Origin: Lachnospiraceae bacterium | GTDB lineage: Bacteria > Bacillota > Clostridia > Lachnospirales > Lachnospiraceae | DNA length: 37,465 nt | NCBI GenBank assembly: GCA_016282435.1 | Contig: JAEEKN010000347.1 | Span: 1-37,465, forward strand | Direction of reading: 5' to 3' | In this document: piece after piece, positions 8,914-17,652 of the stretch | Layout of the letters: each line of letters begins with the position of its first letter | How positions within the stretch are numbered: the stretch's first letter is position 1 | Notes under the pieces: model-generated | Databases searched by the model: none | Told to the model about the DNA's origin: nothing | What the model saw: only the letters and a program-made list of their open reading frames with translations | Program-made: the position numbers and the translations under genes

Positions 8914-9945
8914 TTACAGATACTTTAACAGTTCTTCTCTGGCATTATCAAGTCTTGCATCCGACAGACCAAAATCCATCTTCTTATATGACCATGCTGC
9001 ACGGCCGATATCGTACTTCTTGAATATCTCGTTGATGGTTTTGTACCACTCGATGGTATCCTCGCTTGAAGCCAGCTCTATAACACCGTATTCACCGCAG
9101 TAGAGAGGTGCGTTGTTCTTCTCAGCTGCCTCTATAGCGCTCTTAAACTGCTCTTCGAAATACCTGCTGTCTATCATATCATCATCCGAACCCGGTACGA
9201 AGAAATCTCTCACCCAGTTCTCGCTGATGGGACGGCATGCATCCTTATACTCTTTATATGTCATCTTGAATTTGAGTCTAAGATCCCTGGGCATTACATC
9301 TATCCAGCCCGCACCCTGATGTGTAAATATCAGAGGCTCATAGCAGTGGAAGTTATAGATGACATTCTCATCATATGGAGGATCGAGATCCTTTACGGCA
9401 AAAACATGGTTATTCCAGTAGCTTCCGACAAGTATCTTTACAACAGGAGCTTTCTTTCTGATTCCCCCGATAGTACGTTTTATGATGGCGTTCCATGTTT
9501 TGATATACGCCTTATCCGTTACTTCATTCAGCAGCTCAAACGCTACTCTTTCACCGATATTCCCGTAACGCTCAGCAAAATTCTCCCAGAGTTTTACAAA
9601 ACGATCCTGATATGCCTCGTTTTCAAAGAAACCTGTCTCTCCGTAATGACTGTCAAAACTGAAACCATATGTCTTGTGCAGATCAAGGATCATGTTGAGA
9701 CCGTATTTCCCACACCATTCTATAGCCTTATCGATATATGTAAAGCCTTTATCGATATAATTCCCTTTTTCATCCTCTACCAGATTATAATCCACAGGGA
9801 TACGAACGTGATCCAGTCCCCAGTCACTGATAGTCTTGATATCACTTTCTTTGATAAAACTGTCGTAATGCTCATATGTGTGATTGCACTGTGACAGCCA
9901 GCCTCCTAAATTCACTCCGCGCTTGTAACCTTTCCAATCCCTCAT
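8914..9945 (-). CDS. Glycoside hydrolase family 5 (cellulase-like), no signal peptide
   Basis: RGVNLGGWL, DHVRIPVDY, acid/base FELLNE, nucleophile CGEYGVIE. Confidence 0.9.
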   Translation of the reverse strand: MRDWKGYKRGVNLGGWLSQCNHTYEHYDSFIKESDIKTISDWGLDHVRIPVDYNLVEDEKGNYIDKGFTYIDKAIEWCGKYGLNMILDLHKTYGFSFDSHYGETGFFENEAYQDRFVKLWENFAERYGNIGERVAFELLNEVTDKAYIKTWNAIIKRTIGGIRKKAPVVKILVGSYWNNHVFAVKDLDPPYDENVIYNFHCYEPLIFTHQGAGWIDVMPRDLRLKFKMTYKEYKDACRPISENWVRDFFVPGSDDDMIDSRYFEEQFKSAIEAAEKNNAPLYCGEYGVIELASSEDTIEWYKTINEIFKKYDIGRAAWSYKKMDFGLSDARLDNAREELLKYL

Positions 9946-10037
9946 ACTCTTCTCCTTTTCATGTTTTTATACCTTGATCATTTTTCAATAACTCTTTTTC
10001 ACGAACGACCTTTCGATGTATCTATGCCCTGCCGCTA

Positions 10038-10700
10038 CTATAACAGTTCCGATACTGCTTTCAGATCCGGCAGTATTTTCCATGCTTTTTTTCTCATTTC
10101 GTCATCCGGCGGTATGATATCCGGTACCATGATGGGTCTCATCCCGGCCGAATATGCTGCTCTGATCCCATTAAACGAGTCTTCTATCACAACGGATTCC
10201 GAAGGGGTTCCTCCCAGTCTCTCACAACTCATGAGGAATATCTCCGGATCGGGTTTTCCTTTGTTGAACATCCCGCCGCCCACTATATCGTCAAAGTATC
10301 CGACAAGTCCGGTGTCGGTCAGCTGAGGTCTCACACGCTCTATAGGCGTGGACGATGCCAGTCCCAGTTTATAGCCCTTTGACTTTAAATCCGCCAGACA
10401 CTCCGCAGCATAATACTTTAACGGCATTCCTTCCGTCTCCACGAATCTGTCGAACTCCACGAGAGTCTCTCTTCTAAACTCCTCTCCGCTAAGCCCTTTT
10501 ACGCCGCTTGCCGCTATGTACCTGTCAAGGACACTTACAATATTTGAATCGGGTGTACCGAGAACCAGGGCAAATGCCTCCAGGATATTCCGGATCCCGT
10601 ATTTTTCTGCTGTTTGGATCCAGACCTTTTTATCCAGTGCCTCAGAATCAAACAGGACACCGTCCATGTCAAATATCACTGTTTTTATATTATCATACAT
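10038..10700 (-). CDS. HAD-superfamily phosphatase (beta-phosphoglucomutase-like)
   Basis: FDMDGVLFDSE, LASSTPIERV, KGKPDPEIFL, VVIEDSFNGIRAAYSAGM. Confidence 0.9.
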   Translation of the reverse strand: MYDNIKTVIFDMDGVLFDSEALDKKVWIQTAEKYGIRNILEAFALVLGTPDSNIVSVLDRYIAASGVKGLSGEEFRRETLVEFDRFVETEGMPLKYYAAECLADLKSKGYKLGLASSTPIERVRPQLTDTGLVGYFDDIVGGGMFNKGKPDPEIFLMSCERLGGTPSESVVIEDSFNGIRAAYSAGMRPIMVPDIIPPDDEMRKKAWKILPDLKAVSELL

Positions 10701-10757
10701 TTTTTTGATTTTCTTTCTCTTTTGATATAGTATCTTGTACGTTAAAAAGGAAAAAGG

Positions 10758-11237
10758 CTATTTATGGTATGGTTCGTTATTCAGGATGCGGAACGACCTG
10801 TACACCTGTTCCAGCAGTATAACACGCATCAGCTGATGTGGGAATGTCATGTCTGAAAAGCTCAGATGCATGTCACATTTTTGAAGTACTTCATCGGACA
10901 ACCCCAGTGAACCTCCTATCACAAACCCGATATGTCCCACTCCTTTGTTACCGAGGTCCTTTATTTTTTCCGAAAGTCCCTCAGAAGTTAACTTTTTGCC
11001 CTTAATGGCAAGTGCTATATAGTAACATCCGTCCTTGAATTTTGACAGCAGCCTCTCGCCTTCTTTTTCCTTTATCTTCTGTTCTATAGCCTCTCCCGCA
11101 CCGTCCGGTGTCTTCTCGTCCTGTACCTCAATGATTTCAAGCGTGCAGTACCTGGAGAGCCTCTTTGAATATTCGGCGATAGCATCCGAAAAGAATTTTT
11201 CTTTTATCCTGCCTACGCAAAGTACCGATATTTTCAA
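10758..11237 (-). CDS. rlmH: 23S rRNA (pseudouridine1915-N3)-methyltransferase RlmH
   Basis: MKISVLCVGRIKEKF start, GHIGFVIGGSLGLSDEV, LSFSDMTFPHQLMRVILLEQVYRSFRILNNEPYHK. TTG start codon with upstream GAGG. Confidence 0.97.
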   Translation of the reverse strand: MKISVLCVGRIKEKFFSDAIAEYSKRLSRYCTLEIIEVQDEKTPDGAGEAIEQKIKEKEGERLLSKFKDGCYYIALAIKGKKLTSEGLSEKIKDLGNKGVGHIGFVIGGSLGLSDEVLQKCDMHLSFSDMTFPHQLMRVILLEQVYRSFRILNNEPYHK

Positions 11238-11249
11238 TATTCTACCTCA

Positions 11250-12599
11250 TTAGCCCGCTTCTTTGTCCTTGGTTACGGCTTTGGGATTTTTTGTAACCCT
11301 GCATTTGCGGATCATTTTGTTCTTTACTTCCAGAATGCTGATGTTATAATCCCCATATGTTACATTTTCTCTTTCCCCGTCACTGGGTATCCTGTCAAGC
11401 AGGCTAATGATGAGACCGTTTACGGTATCAAAGTTCTCAAGTTCAGTGTCCCTAATCTCTATACCGGTTTCTTCCGCCACTTCGCTTAAACCGGCCTCGC
11501 CCCTCAGGATGTATGAACCGTCCTTGGCCTTTATGATCATTTTGTCTTCGTTATCGAACTCATCCTCGATATCTCCGACTATCTCCTCCAGGATGTCTTC
11601 CATAGCCACTATGCCGGCAGTCTGACCGTATTCGTCTATGACTATAGCCATATGGGTCTTTTTTATCTGCATCTGATTGAACAGTTCATCGATAGTCATC
11701 GTGTCGGGCACAAAGAACGGCTTTCTGGCTATATCCTTCAGCCTCTTTTGCTTGTATTCACCCGAAGCATAACACTTGGCCACATCTTTCAAATGAAGAA
11801 CACCAATGATGTTATCGATATCATCAGTATACAGAGGGTATCTTGAAAAAGCCTCTCCCGCCATGAATCCCATGGCTTCTTCTATACTGAGTTCCGAATC
11901 CACGCCGACTATTTTGGTCCTGTGTGTCATGATATCCTTTGTCTGTTTCTCATCGAAAGAGATAATATTTGATATCATTTCTGCTTCATCATCATCTATG
12001 ACGCCCTGTTCCTGACCTTCATTTACTATGGAGATAATTTCTTCTTCAGTCACGTTCTCCTCGAGGTCTTTAAGTTTTATGCCGAAAGGCAGAAGCACCA
12101 GTGCGCAGCATCCTTCAAGCAAAAGACTTAAGGGTTTAAAAAGATATGTGATAAACTTCATGAACCCAAAGGTCTTAAAGAATATATTTTCCGTATTCCT
12201 GTTCGCCAGTCTGTCGGGAAGAATATATGTAAACAGAGTTACCAGGAAAAAGAGCGCCAGCGACAGCGGAACGCATATTGCAAGCTGTGCCAGGATCTCG
12301 TCGGACTCCACATTACCGAGGATACTTCTTAAGGGACCCGATACAAACAGCATACCTATGACTATCCAGGCTATACCTCTGATCAGCCAGCATGCATTAT
12401 AAAAATGATTTTCATTCTTATCAATAAACGAAAGGGCATCTGAAGCCCTCTCGTTTATACGTTCGTTTTCATCTTCGCTTTTTTCTTTTAGTTCATTTAC
12501 ACTTACGTGCTCAAATGCGGATTTTGCCAGTGCCACGAAAAAGTCAAATATCGTGATAAACACTATTATCAGGGTCGCCGCCCAATGGTCTATGTCCAT
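11250..12599 (-). CDS. CNNM/CorC-type hemolysin-family transporter with CBS domains
   Basis: DUF21-like TM region, VIDDDEAEMISNIISFDEKQTKDIMTHRTKIVGVD, CBS pair, AIVIDEYGQTAGIVAMEDILEEIVGDIEDEFD. Confidence 0.93.
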   Translation of the reverse strand: MDIDHWAATLIIVFITIFDFFVALAKSAFEHVSVNELKEKSEDENERINERASDALSFIDKNENHFYNACWLIRGIAWIVIGMLFVSGPLRSILGNVESDEILAQLAICVPLSLALFFLVTLFTYILPDRLANRNTENIFFKTFGFMKFITYLFKPLSLLLEGCCALVLLPFGIKLKDLEENVTEEEIISIVNEGQEQGVIDDDEAEMISNIISFDEKQTKDIMTHRTKIVGVDSELSIEEAMGFMAGEAFSRYPLYTDDIDNIIGVLHLKDVAKCYASGEYKQKRLKDIARKPFFVPDTMTIDELFNQMQIKKTHMAIVIDEYGQTAGIVAMEDILEEIVGDIEDEFDNEDKMIIKAKDGSYILRGEAGLSEVAEETGIEIRDTELENFDTVNGLIISLLDRIPSDGERENVTYGDYNISILEVKNKMIRKCRVTKNPKAVTKDKEAG

Positions 12600-12620
12600 T
12601 TCTTTCCTCTTTTATATGTT

Positions 12621-14096
12621 TTATTGTTTCATTGATACAGCCTGATCGTTCAGGTGATCCATGATATTCATCATCTCATTCACAGTAGCTGAATTATGCT
12701 GGCTGGATTCATATGTTTCCTTCGTATGAGCAGTCACCTCTTCCATTATCGCCGAGATGCTCTGTACTGCGTCAACTATGCCCTTGTTGGATTCTGCCAG
12801 GCTCGAAACCGCTCCGTTCAATCCACCCGCGCTTCTTTCGATATTGGCTGCGTCATTCTTGATGATATCCAGGCTCCGAACTGTCTCCATCGTAGCGTCA
12901 TGCTGTCTTTTGCTGCTGTCGATAAACGCTCTGATGGCTTTATCAACATCTGCCAGCTTGGAACCTATGCTGTTTATAAGATTGCTTATATCTCCTGTAG
13001 CTTCCTGGGTCTGGTTTGCCAGGCTCGATATTTCACCTGCTACTACAGAGAATCCTCTGCCGGCTTCTCCCGCTCTCGCAGCTTCTATGCTGGCGTTAAG
13101 TGCCAGAAGTGAGGTCTGATCCGCTACGTTGTTTATCAGATCTACGATGGTCTGCATCTGCTGAGTAGCGTTTTCGAGCTCTCCGAGTGCTGTAGCTGCA
13201 TCATTTGAAAATCTGTCAGAATCCTTTACTTCTTTCTCAAGGTTACCCATATTTACAGAACCGAGCGAGATAGCTTTTCCTGTTTCCGTAACATTCTTTG
13301 CGATCTCATCTGCATGCTTTGTAACTTCATCCAGTCTCTTCTGGATTTCTTCGGTCATTACTATCTGCGTCTGGATGGAATCGGTGGTAACAGATGTTCC
13401 GGTGGTGACTTCTTCCATTGCAGAACAGGTTCTGTCCATAGCATCGCTCAGGTCTTTCATTTTTATATTCATCAGACCGATATCATCCGTCATCTCCCTT
13501 GATACGGATAATATGGTATCAAGAAGTGATGATGCATGGTTCTTTTCCACTTCTATGTTGTCGAGCTTTTCTTTGTTTATGATAGCTCCCATTCCCGCTA
13601 CAAAAATATTGAATATACCGCACAAAAGGAGCAGAAGGATCTGGATCTCCGTAGTAACTATTCCCTGCTGGTCAAGTCCGGTGGACAATGCTTCAACAAC
13701 CACCGATGCTACATTTATTATGTTAAATACTATGGCCGTGTACAGAGCAAATTTCTTATCCGCATATGCATTAAGTGCTATCATAAGTACCAGAGCATAG
13801 GTAAATACCAGATTGTTATTCTTGGTAAACAGCATGATAGCCCAGGGGATCGCAAATCCGAAAAGGATTATGTACTTTACCGCATCTATATACTGCCCTG
13901 TCTTCTGCATAATGATTGCTACCGCTCCGGGAATAGCCAGCGTAAAGAATACTAAGGCAAAATATCCCCAGGACCTGTTTCCTTTTATAGATTCCAACAG
14001 GTACGCTGCAGCAATAACCGAGATAGTGATAATATAACACATCACCGCCGCTTTGTTACGTCTGACTGTTTCATTCATTTTTTTATTATCCGCCAT
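12621..14096 (-). CDS. Methyl-accepting chemotaxis protein with a multi-TM N-terminal region
   Basis: Six or so N-terminal TM segments; MCP tip [37 protein letters not shown]. Confidence 0.93.
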   Translation of the reverse strand: MADNKKMNETVRRNKAAVMCYIITISVIAAAYLLESIKGNRSWGYFALVFFTLAIPGAVAIIMQKTGQYIDAVKYIILFGFAIPWAIMLFTKNNNLVFTYALVLMIALNAYADKKFALYTAIVFNIINVASVVVEALSTGLDQQGIVTTEIQILLLLLCGIFNIFVAGMGAIINKEKLDNIEVEKNHASSLLDTILSVSREMTDDIGLMNIKMKDLSDAMDRTCSAMEEVTTGTSVTTDSIQTQIVMTEEIQKRLDEVTKHADEIAKNVTETGKAISLGSVNMGNLEKEVKDSDRFSNDAATALGELENATQQMQTIVDLINNVADQTSLLALNASIEAARAGEAGRGFSVVAGEISSLANQTQEATGDISNLINSIGSKLADVDKAIRAFIDSSKRQHDATMETVRSLDIIKNDAANIERSAGGLNGAVSSLAESNKGIVDAVQSISAIMEEVTAHTKETYESSQHNSATVNEMMNIMDHLNDQAVSMKQ

Positions 14097-14164
14097 CTTC
14101 TATACTCCTCCTCTCAAACTGCTGTGATGTCTACATTAGTTTTTCATCGCAACCTTAAGTTTTG

Positions 14165-14213
14165 AAAATTTGTATAATATTATTTATTATACCAAATTTT
14201 CAGAAAAAATCAA
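14165..14213 (-). promoter_or_regulatory. Promoter of the MCP gene overlapped by an inverted repeat
   Basis: Minus strand TTGATT (14213-14208), 16-nt spacer, TATAAT (14191-14186); inverted repeat AAAATTTG-TATAAT...ATTATA-CCAAATTTT spans 14165-14200. Confidence 0.6.
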
Positions 14214-14235
14214 TCTGTTTTTCTGTTAATACAAA

Positions 14236-14270
14236 TCAAAAAAAGCATGTGCCCTATCAGAACACATGCT
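14236..14270 (-). terminator. Rho-independent terminator downstream of asd
   Basis: AGCATGTG...CACATGCT stem followed by a T-run on the minus strand. Confidence 0.85.
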
Positions 14271-14290
14271 AAATATTTATCTGTTCAAGA

Positions 14291-15367
14291 TCAATAAATA
14301 TATCCCTTAGCCTTCAGAAGTTCAGCCATGAGAACCGCTCCTCCTGCAGCGCCTCTTAATGTATTGTGTGAAAGACCTACAAACTTGTACTGATATACTT
14401 TATCTTCTCTGAGTCTGCCCATGCATACAGCCATTCCGCCTTCTGTATCACGGTCAAGCTTTGTCTGGGGACGGTTGTCCTCTTCAAAGTAGTGGATGAA
14501 CTGCTTGGGAGCTGAAGGAAGTTCAAGTTCCTGAGGAACACCCTTGAAGTTTGCCCACTTTTCAAGTATCTGCTCTTTGGTAGGCTTCTTCTTGAAGTTT
14601 ACAAATACTGCTGCCATATGTCCGTTTGTTACGGGAACACGGATACACTGTGTGGTGATGACAGGGCTTGATGCCTTTACTATCTCACCGTTCTCGATAT
14701 GACCCCAGATTCTTAAAGGCTCCTGCTCAGACTTCTCTTCCTCACCGCCAATATAGGGGATTACATTGTCGATCATCTCGGGCCAGTCCTTGAAGTTCTT
14801 GCCTGCGCATGAGATAGCCTGATATGTGGTAGCTACTACTGTCTCGGGTTCAAACTCTGACAGTGCAAACAGAGCGGGAGTATAGCTCTGGATGGAACAG
14901 TTGGGCTTTACAGCTACGAAGCCCTTCTTTGTTCCGAGACGCTTCTTCTGGAACTCGATAACATCTGTATGCTCCGGATTAAGCTCCGGTACGATCATGG
15001 GAACATCAGGTGTCCAGCGGTGTGCACTGTTGTTAGATACTACGGGAACCTCTGCCTTTGCATATGCTTCCTCGATAGCTCTGATCTCATCCTTTGTCAT
15101 ATCTACTGCTGAGAAACAGAAGTCAACCTTGGCAGCTACTGCTTCTACCTCGTTAACGTTCATAACGATCATGTCTTTTACTGCTGCGGGCATCTCGGTA
15201 TCCATCTTCCATCTGTCACCTACAGCCTCTGCATATGTCTTTCCCGCACTTCTGGGGCTGGCTGCCACTGCTGCCACCTCAAACCAGGGATGATTCTCAA
15301 GTAACTGAATAAATCTCTGTCCTACCATACCCGTTGCACCGAGTATACCTGCTTTTAACTTTGCCAT
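14291..15367 (-). CDS. asd: Aspartate-semialdehyde dehydrogenase (archaeal/eukaryal-type subclass)
   Basis: GILGATGMVGQRFIQLLENHPWF, catalytic-type VKPNCSIQSYTPAL, ISCAGKNFKDWPEMIDNVIPYIGGEEEKSEQEPLRIWG. Confidence 0.95.
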   Translation of the reverse strand: MAKLKAGILGATGMVGQRFIQLLENHPWFEVAAVAASPRSAGKTYAEAVGDRWKMDTEMPAAVKDMIVMNVNEVEAVAAKVDFCFSAVDMTKDEIRAIEEAYAKAEVPVVSNNSAHRWTPDVPMIVPELNPEHTDVIEFQKKRLGTKKGFVAVKPNCSIQSYTPALFALSEFEPETVVATTYQAISCAGKNFKDWPEMIDNVIPYIGGEEEKSEQEPLRIWGHIENGEIVKASSPVITTQCIRVPVTNGHMAAVFVNFKKKPTKEQILEKWANFKGVPQELELPSAPKQFIHYFEEDNRPQTKLDRDTEGGMAVCMGRLREDKVYQYKFVGLSHNTLRGAAGGAVLMAELLKAKGYIY

Positions 15368-15587
15368 AACTGTTTCCTGCCTTTCTTCTATCGTGATTTC
15401 CGTATAACTGTCTACCGGGAATGCACCTTTAATAATTTGTCTTTATCTGACGTACATTTGTCCGTCTGAGAAAATATGATGATATATTATCACATATGTT
15501 TATAAAATGCAAGAGGTTTTTCAATAAAAATATACACAAATTTACCGCTTATATGACCTTGCTATTCGTTATTATTTCCCAAGGATG

Positions 15588-16343
15588 TTATAGTCTCACA
15601 AGAATGTTTAGTTTACCCTTCCTGCTTGTGCCTACAATCTCCGCCAGTTTGAATCTCCCGAACCCCCTGACTGTCACCGAATCGTCCTGCTTTAGCGCGA
15701 GCGACGTATTCTCCGTCAGGCGTCCGTTCACAAACACTTTCTTTTGAGCAAAGTATTCCATAGCAGCACTCCTCGACAGATTGTACACCTTTGCTATCAC
15801 TGCATCGATACGTTCTGAAGCCACCTGTATCATCTTTTCTTTATCAAAACTCTTCGGTATATCCCTGATATCTTCCGCCTCCGCCCTTCGCACACTGACT
15901 GAAGTATGCTTTACGCTGATGAGGTTTTCTATGATAAAATCCGAGATCCTGTCCAGGCAGAACAGATATGCCTTCTTACCCGTGACCAGTATGTCTCCGA
16001 GCAGGCTCCGTTCTATCCCGAGACTCATGAGAGCCCCCAGGAAATCCCTGTGTACGAGGTCATCGGCAAACTTGTCTACCAGCGGAACTATGGCCAGAGT
16101 ATCTATAGGGAATGCCTCTTCGTATCCCAGTGATTCCGGATCTCCGAAACGCACAACGCCCCTCTCCGCTCCCTCATATCCGCCGAAAACAGCAGGCTTT
16201 GCATAATCCAGGTTTCTTTTTTCTTCGTAAAAAAGAGACAAATCAGCCATACCCAGAAACTGGGTAAAGGTGAACTGTCCCTTTGTATAACTTCTGTCCG
16301 CCAGCTCGGCGAAACGCTTTTTTGTAAATTCTGTTTCTTCCAT
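15588..16343 (-). CDS. ylmH: YlmH-family S4-domain RNA-binding protein
   Basis: N-terminal FTQFLGMADLSLFYEEKR...FGGYEGAERGVVRFGDPE; C-terminal S4 NLSRSAAMEYFAQKKVFVNGRLTENTSLALKQDDSVTVRGFGRF. Confidence 0.88.
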   Translation of the reverse strand: MEETEFTKKRFAELADRSYTKGQFTFTQFLGMADLSLFYEEKRNLDYAKPAVFGGYEGAERGVVRFGDPESLGYEEAFPIDTLAIVPLVDKFADDLVHRDFLGALMSLGIERSLLGDILVTGKKAYLFCLDRISDFIIENLISVKHTSVSVRRAEAEDIRDIPKSFDKEKMIQVASERIDAVIAKVYNLSRSAAMEYFAQKKVFVNGRLTENTSLALKQDDSVTVRGFGRFKLAEIVGTSRKGKLNILVRL

Positions 16344-16364
16344 ATATTACCTGTCTTTTCATAA

Positions 16365-16439
16365 AGAATGTCATTCTGTACGTAAGCAAAGGAATTTTCA
16401 TATCATAAGATTCTTCGCTACGCTCAGAATGACAATTCA
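16365..16439. repeat. CHSERSEES-type inverted-repeat element (MITE-like)
   Basis: GAATGTCATTCTG ... CAGAATGACAATTC termini; contains TGTCATTCTGAGCGTAGCGAAGAATCT (minus strand), whose spurious translation is CHSERSEES. Confidence 0.75.
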
Positions 16440-16446
16440 TAATCAA

Positions 16447-17217
16447 TCATTTTACATTCTTCTTATATATTATCTCCAGGCCCTTCATCGTGAGCCTTCT
16501 GTCATACTCATCGATCATATCCGTAGCATTTGCTATGATGGAACCCAGACCTCCGGTAGCCACTACCTTCATATTCTTAAGTCCTGTTTCTTCTTTTACT
16601 CTCTTTATAATATATTCGGTCTGTCCGATGCATCCGTAAAGAAGTCCTGCCTGCATACTTGAAACAGTATCACTTGCGAGTATGGTATCCGGAAGCTTCA
16701 GTTCTATCTCCGGAAGCTTGGCCGTATCGTTCCACAGTGCATTCGCGCTTATCCTGATTCCGGGAGCTGTGATACCGTAACGGAACGAACCGTCTTCTTC
16801 TACGAGATCGTATGTGGTAGCGGTTCCGTAGTCAATGACCATGGTATTGCCGCCGTATATCTGATAAGCTGCTGCCAGATCCACTATTCTGTCCGCACCG
16901 GCTTCTTTTGTGTTCGCCAGCCTGATCTTTATACCTGTCTTTGTGCCAGCTCCCACTTCCATAGGACGGATACCTGTCAGCTTTATAATACCGTTTATCA
17001 GCGAGTGCATGATGGCGGGAACTACGCTCGCTACGATACAGCCGTCGATACTTTCAACGGGCAGCTGATTTATCCAGAGCTGTTCACGGATAGCTGCACT
17101 GAATTCATCAGAAGTTCTCGGAAGTTTTGTGGTTATAGCAAAGAAAACCTTGAACTCACCTTTATCTATAACCGCAAAATTTGTGTTTGTATTTCCTACA
17201 TCTACTGCTAATAACAT
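16447..17217 (-). CDS. coaX: Type III pantothenate kinase
   Basis: [75 protein letters not shown]. Confidence 0.96.
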   Translation of the reverse strand: MLLAVDVGNTNTNFAVIDKGEFKVFFAITTKLPRTSDEFSAAIREQLWINQLPVESIDGCIVASVVPAIMHSLINGIIKLTGIRPMEVGAGTKTGIKIRLANTKEAGADRIVDLAAAYQIYGGNTMVIDYGTATTYDLVEEDGSFRYGITAPGIRISANALWNDTAKLPEIELKLPDTILASDTVSSMQAGLLYGCIGQTEYIIKRVKEETGLKNMKVVATGGLGSIIANATDMIDEYDRRLTMKGLEIIYKKNVK

Positions 17218-17254
17218 AAATCTGTTCCTCCATAGTCTTTTTCAACCGCTTCAA

Positions 17255-17443
17255 ACTATACTATGATGTTGCCACGGATTGCTTCGTTGCTAGCACCTCT
17301 CGCAATCCTGCAAACACCTCGAATCCCGCGATTTTCCAAGGAAAATCGCTACTTCTCGGTGTTTGGGCGGTCGAAAGTCTCAAAGCCTTTTCAAGCAAGC
17401 TTGAACGGCTTTTGGACTTTTGACCTTAGCATCATACTATATT
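17255..17443. repeat. Highly structured ~190-bp multi-hairpin element (MITE-like or ncRNA)
   Basis: Imperfect terminal inverted repeats actatactatgatg / catcatactatat; internal stems GGATTGC/GCAATCC, CAAACACC...GCGATTTTCC-AA-GGAAAATCGC...GGTGTTTG, GTCGAAAGTCTCAAAGCC/GGCTTTTGGACTTTTGAC. Confidence 0.7.
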
Positions 17444-17465
17444 TTATGGTAACTGTCAACTAAGA

Positions 17466-17624
17466 GTATAACAAAACAGAAGATATCCCCCACCTCTTAG
17501 CGTAGCGAAGGTGGGGGGAGATCTTCGATTCAGGCGGGGTTCAAGCCCCGACTGAAATGAGATGCGAAGCATCGTTTTGTTACCGAGGAAACGCTGAAGG
17601 CGTTTTCGAGGTGACTTTGACTAC
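17466..17624. repeat. R-family repeat, inverted, split by a 79-bp insertion
   Basis: gtataacaaaacagaagat (17466-17484) plus gcgaagcatcgttttgttaccgaggaaacgctgaaggcgttttcgaggtgactttgac; removing 17485-17563 restores the intact repeat; AGAT at 17481-17484 and 17560-17563 flanks the insert. Confidence 0.85.
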
Positions 17625-17652
17625 AGCTCCGCCTACCGGACTCACTTGTACA

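Noticed and set aside
14219-14280. Candidate riboswitch between asd and MCP genes
   Set aside because: The hairpin with T-run lies 3' of asd and is explained as a simple terminator.
16243-16446. Minus ORF starting MIMNCHSERSEESYDMK
   Set aside because: CHSERSEES is the known artefactual translation of a dispersed repeat; the rest overlaps the ylmH-like gene out of frame.
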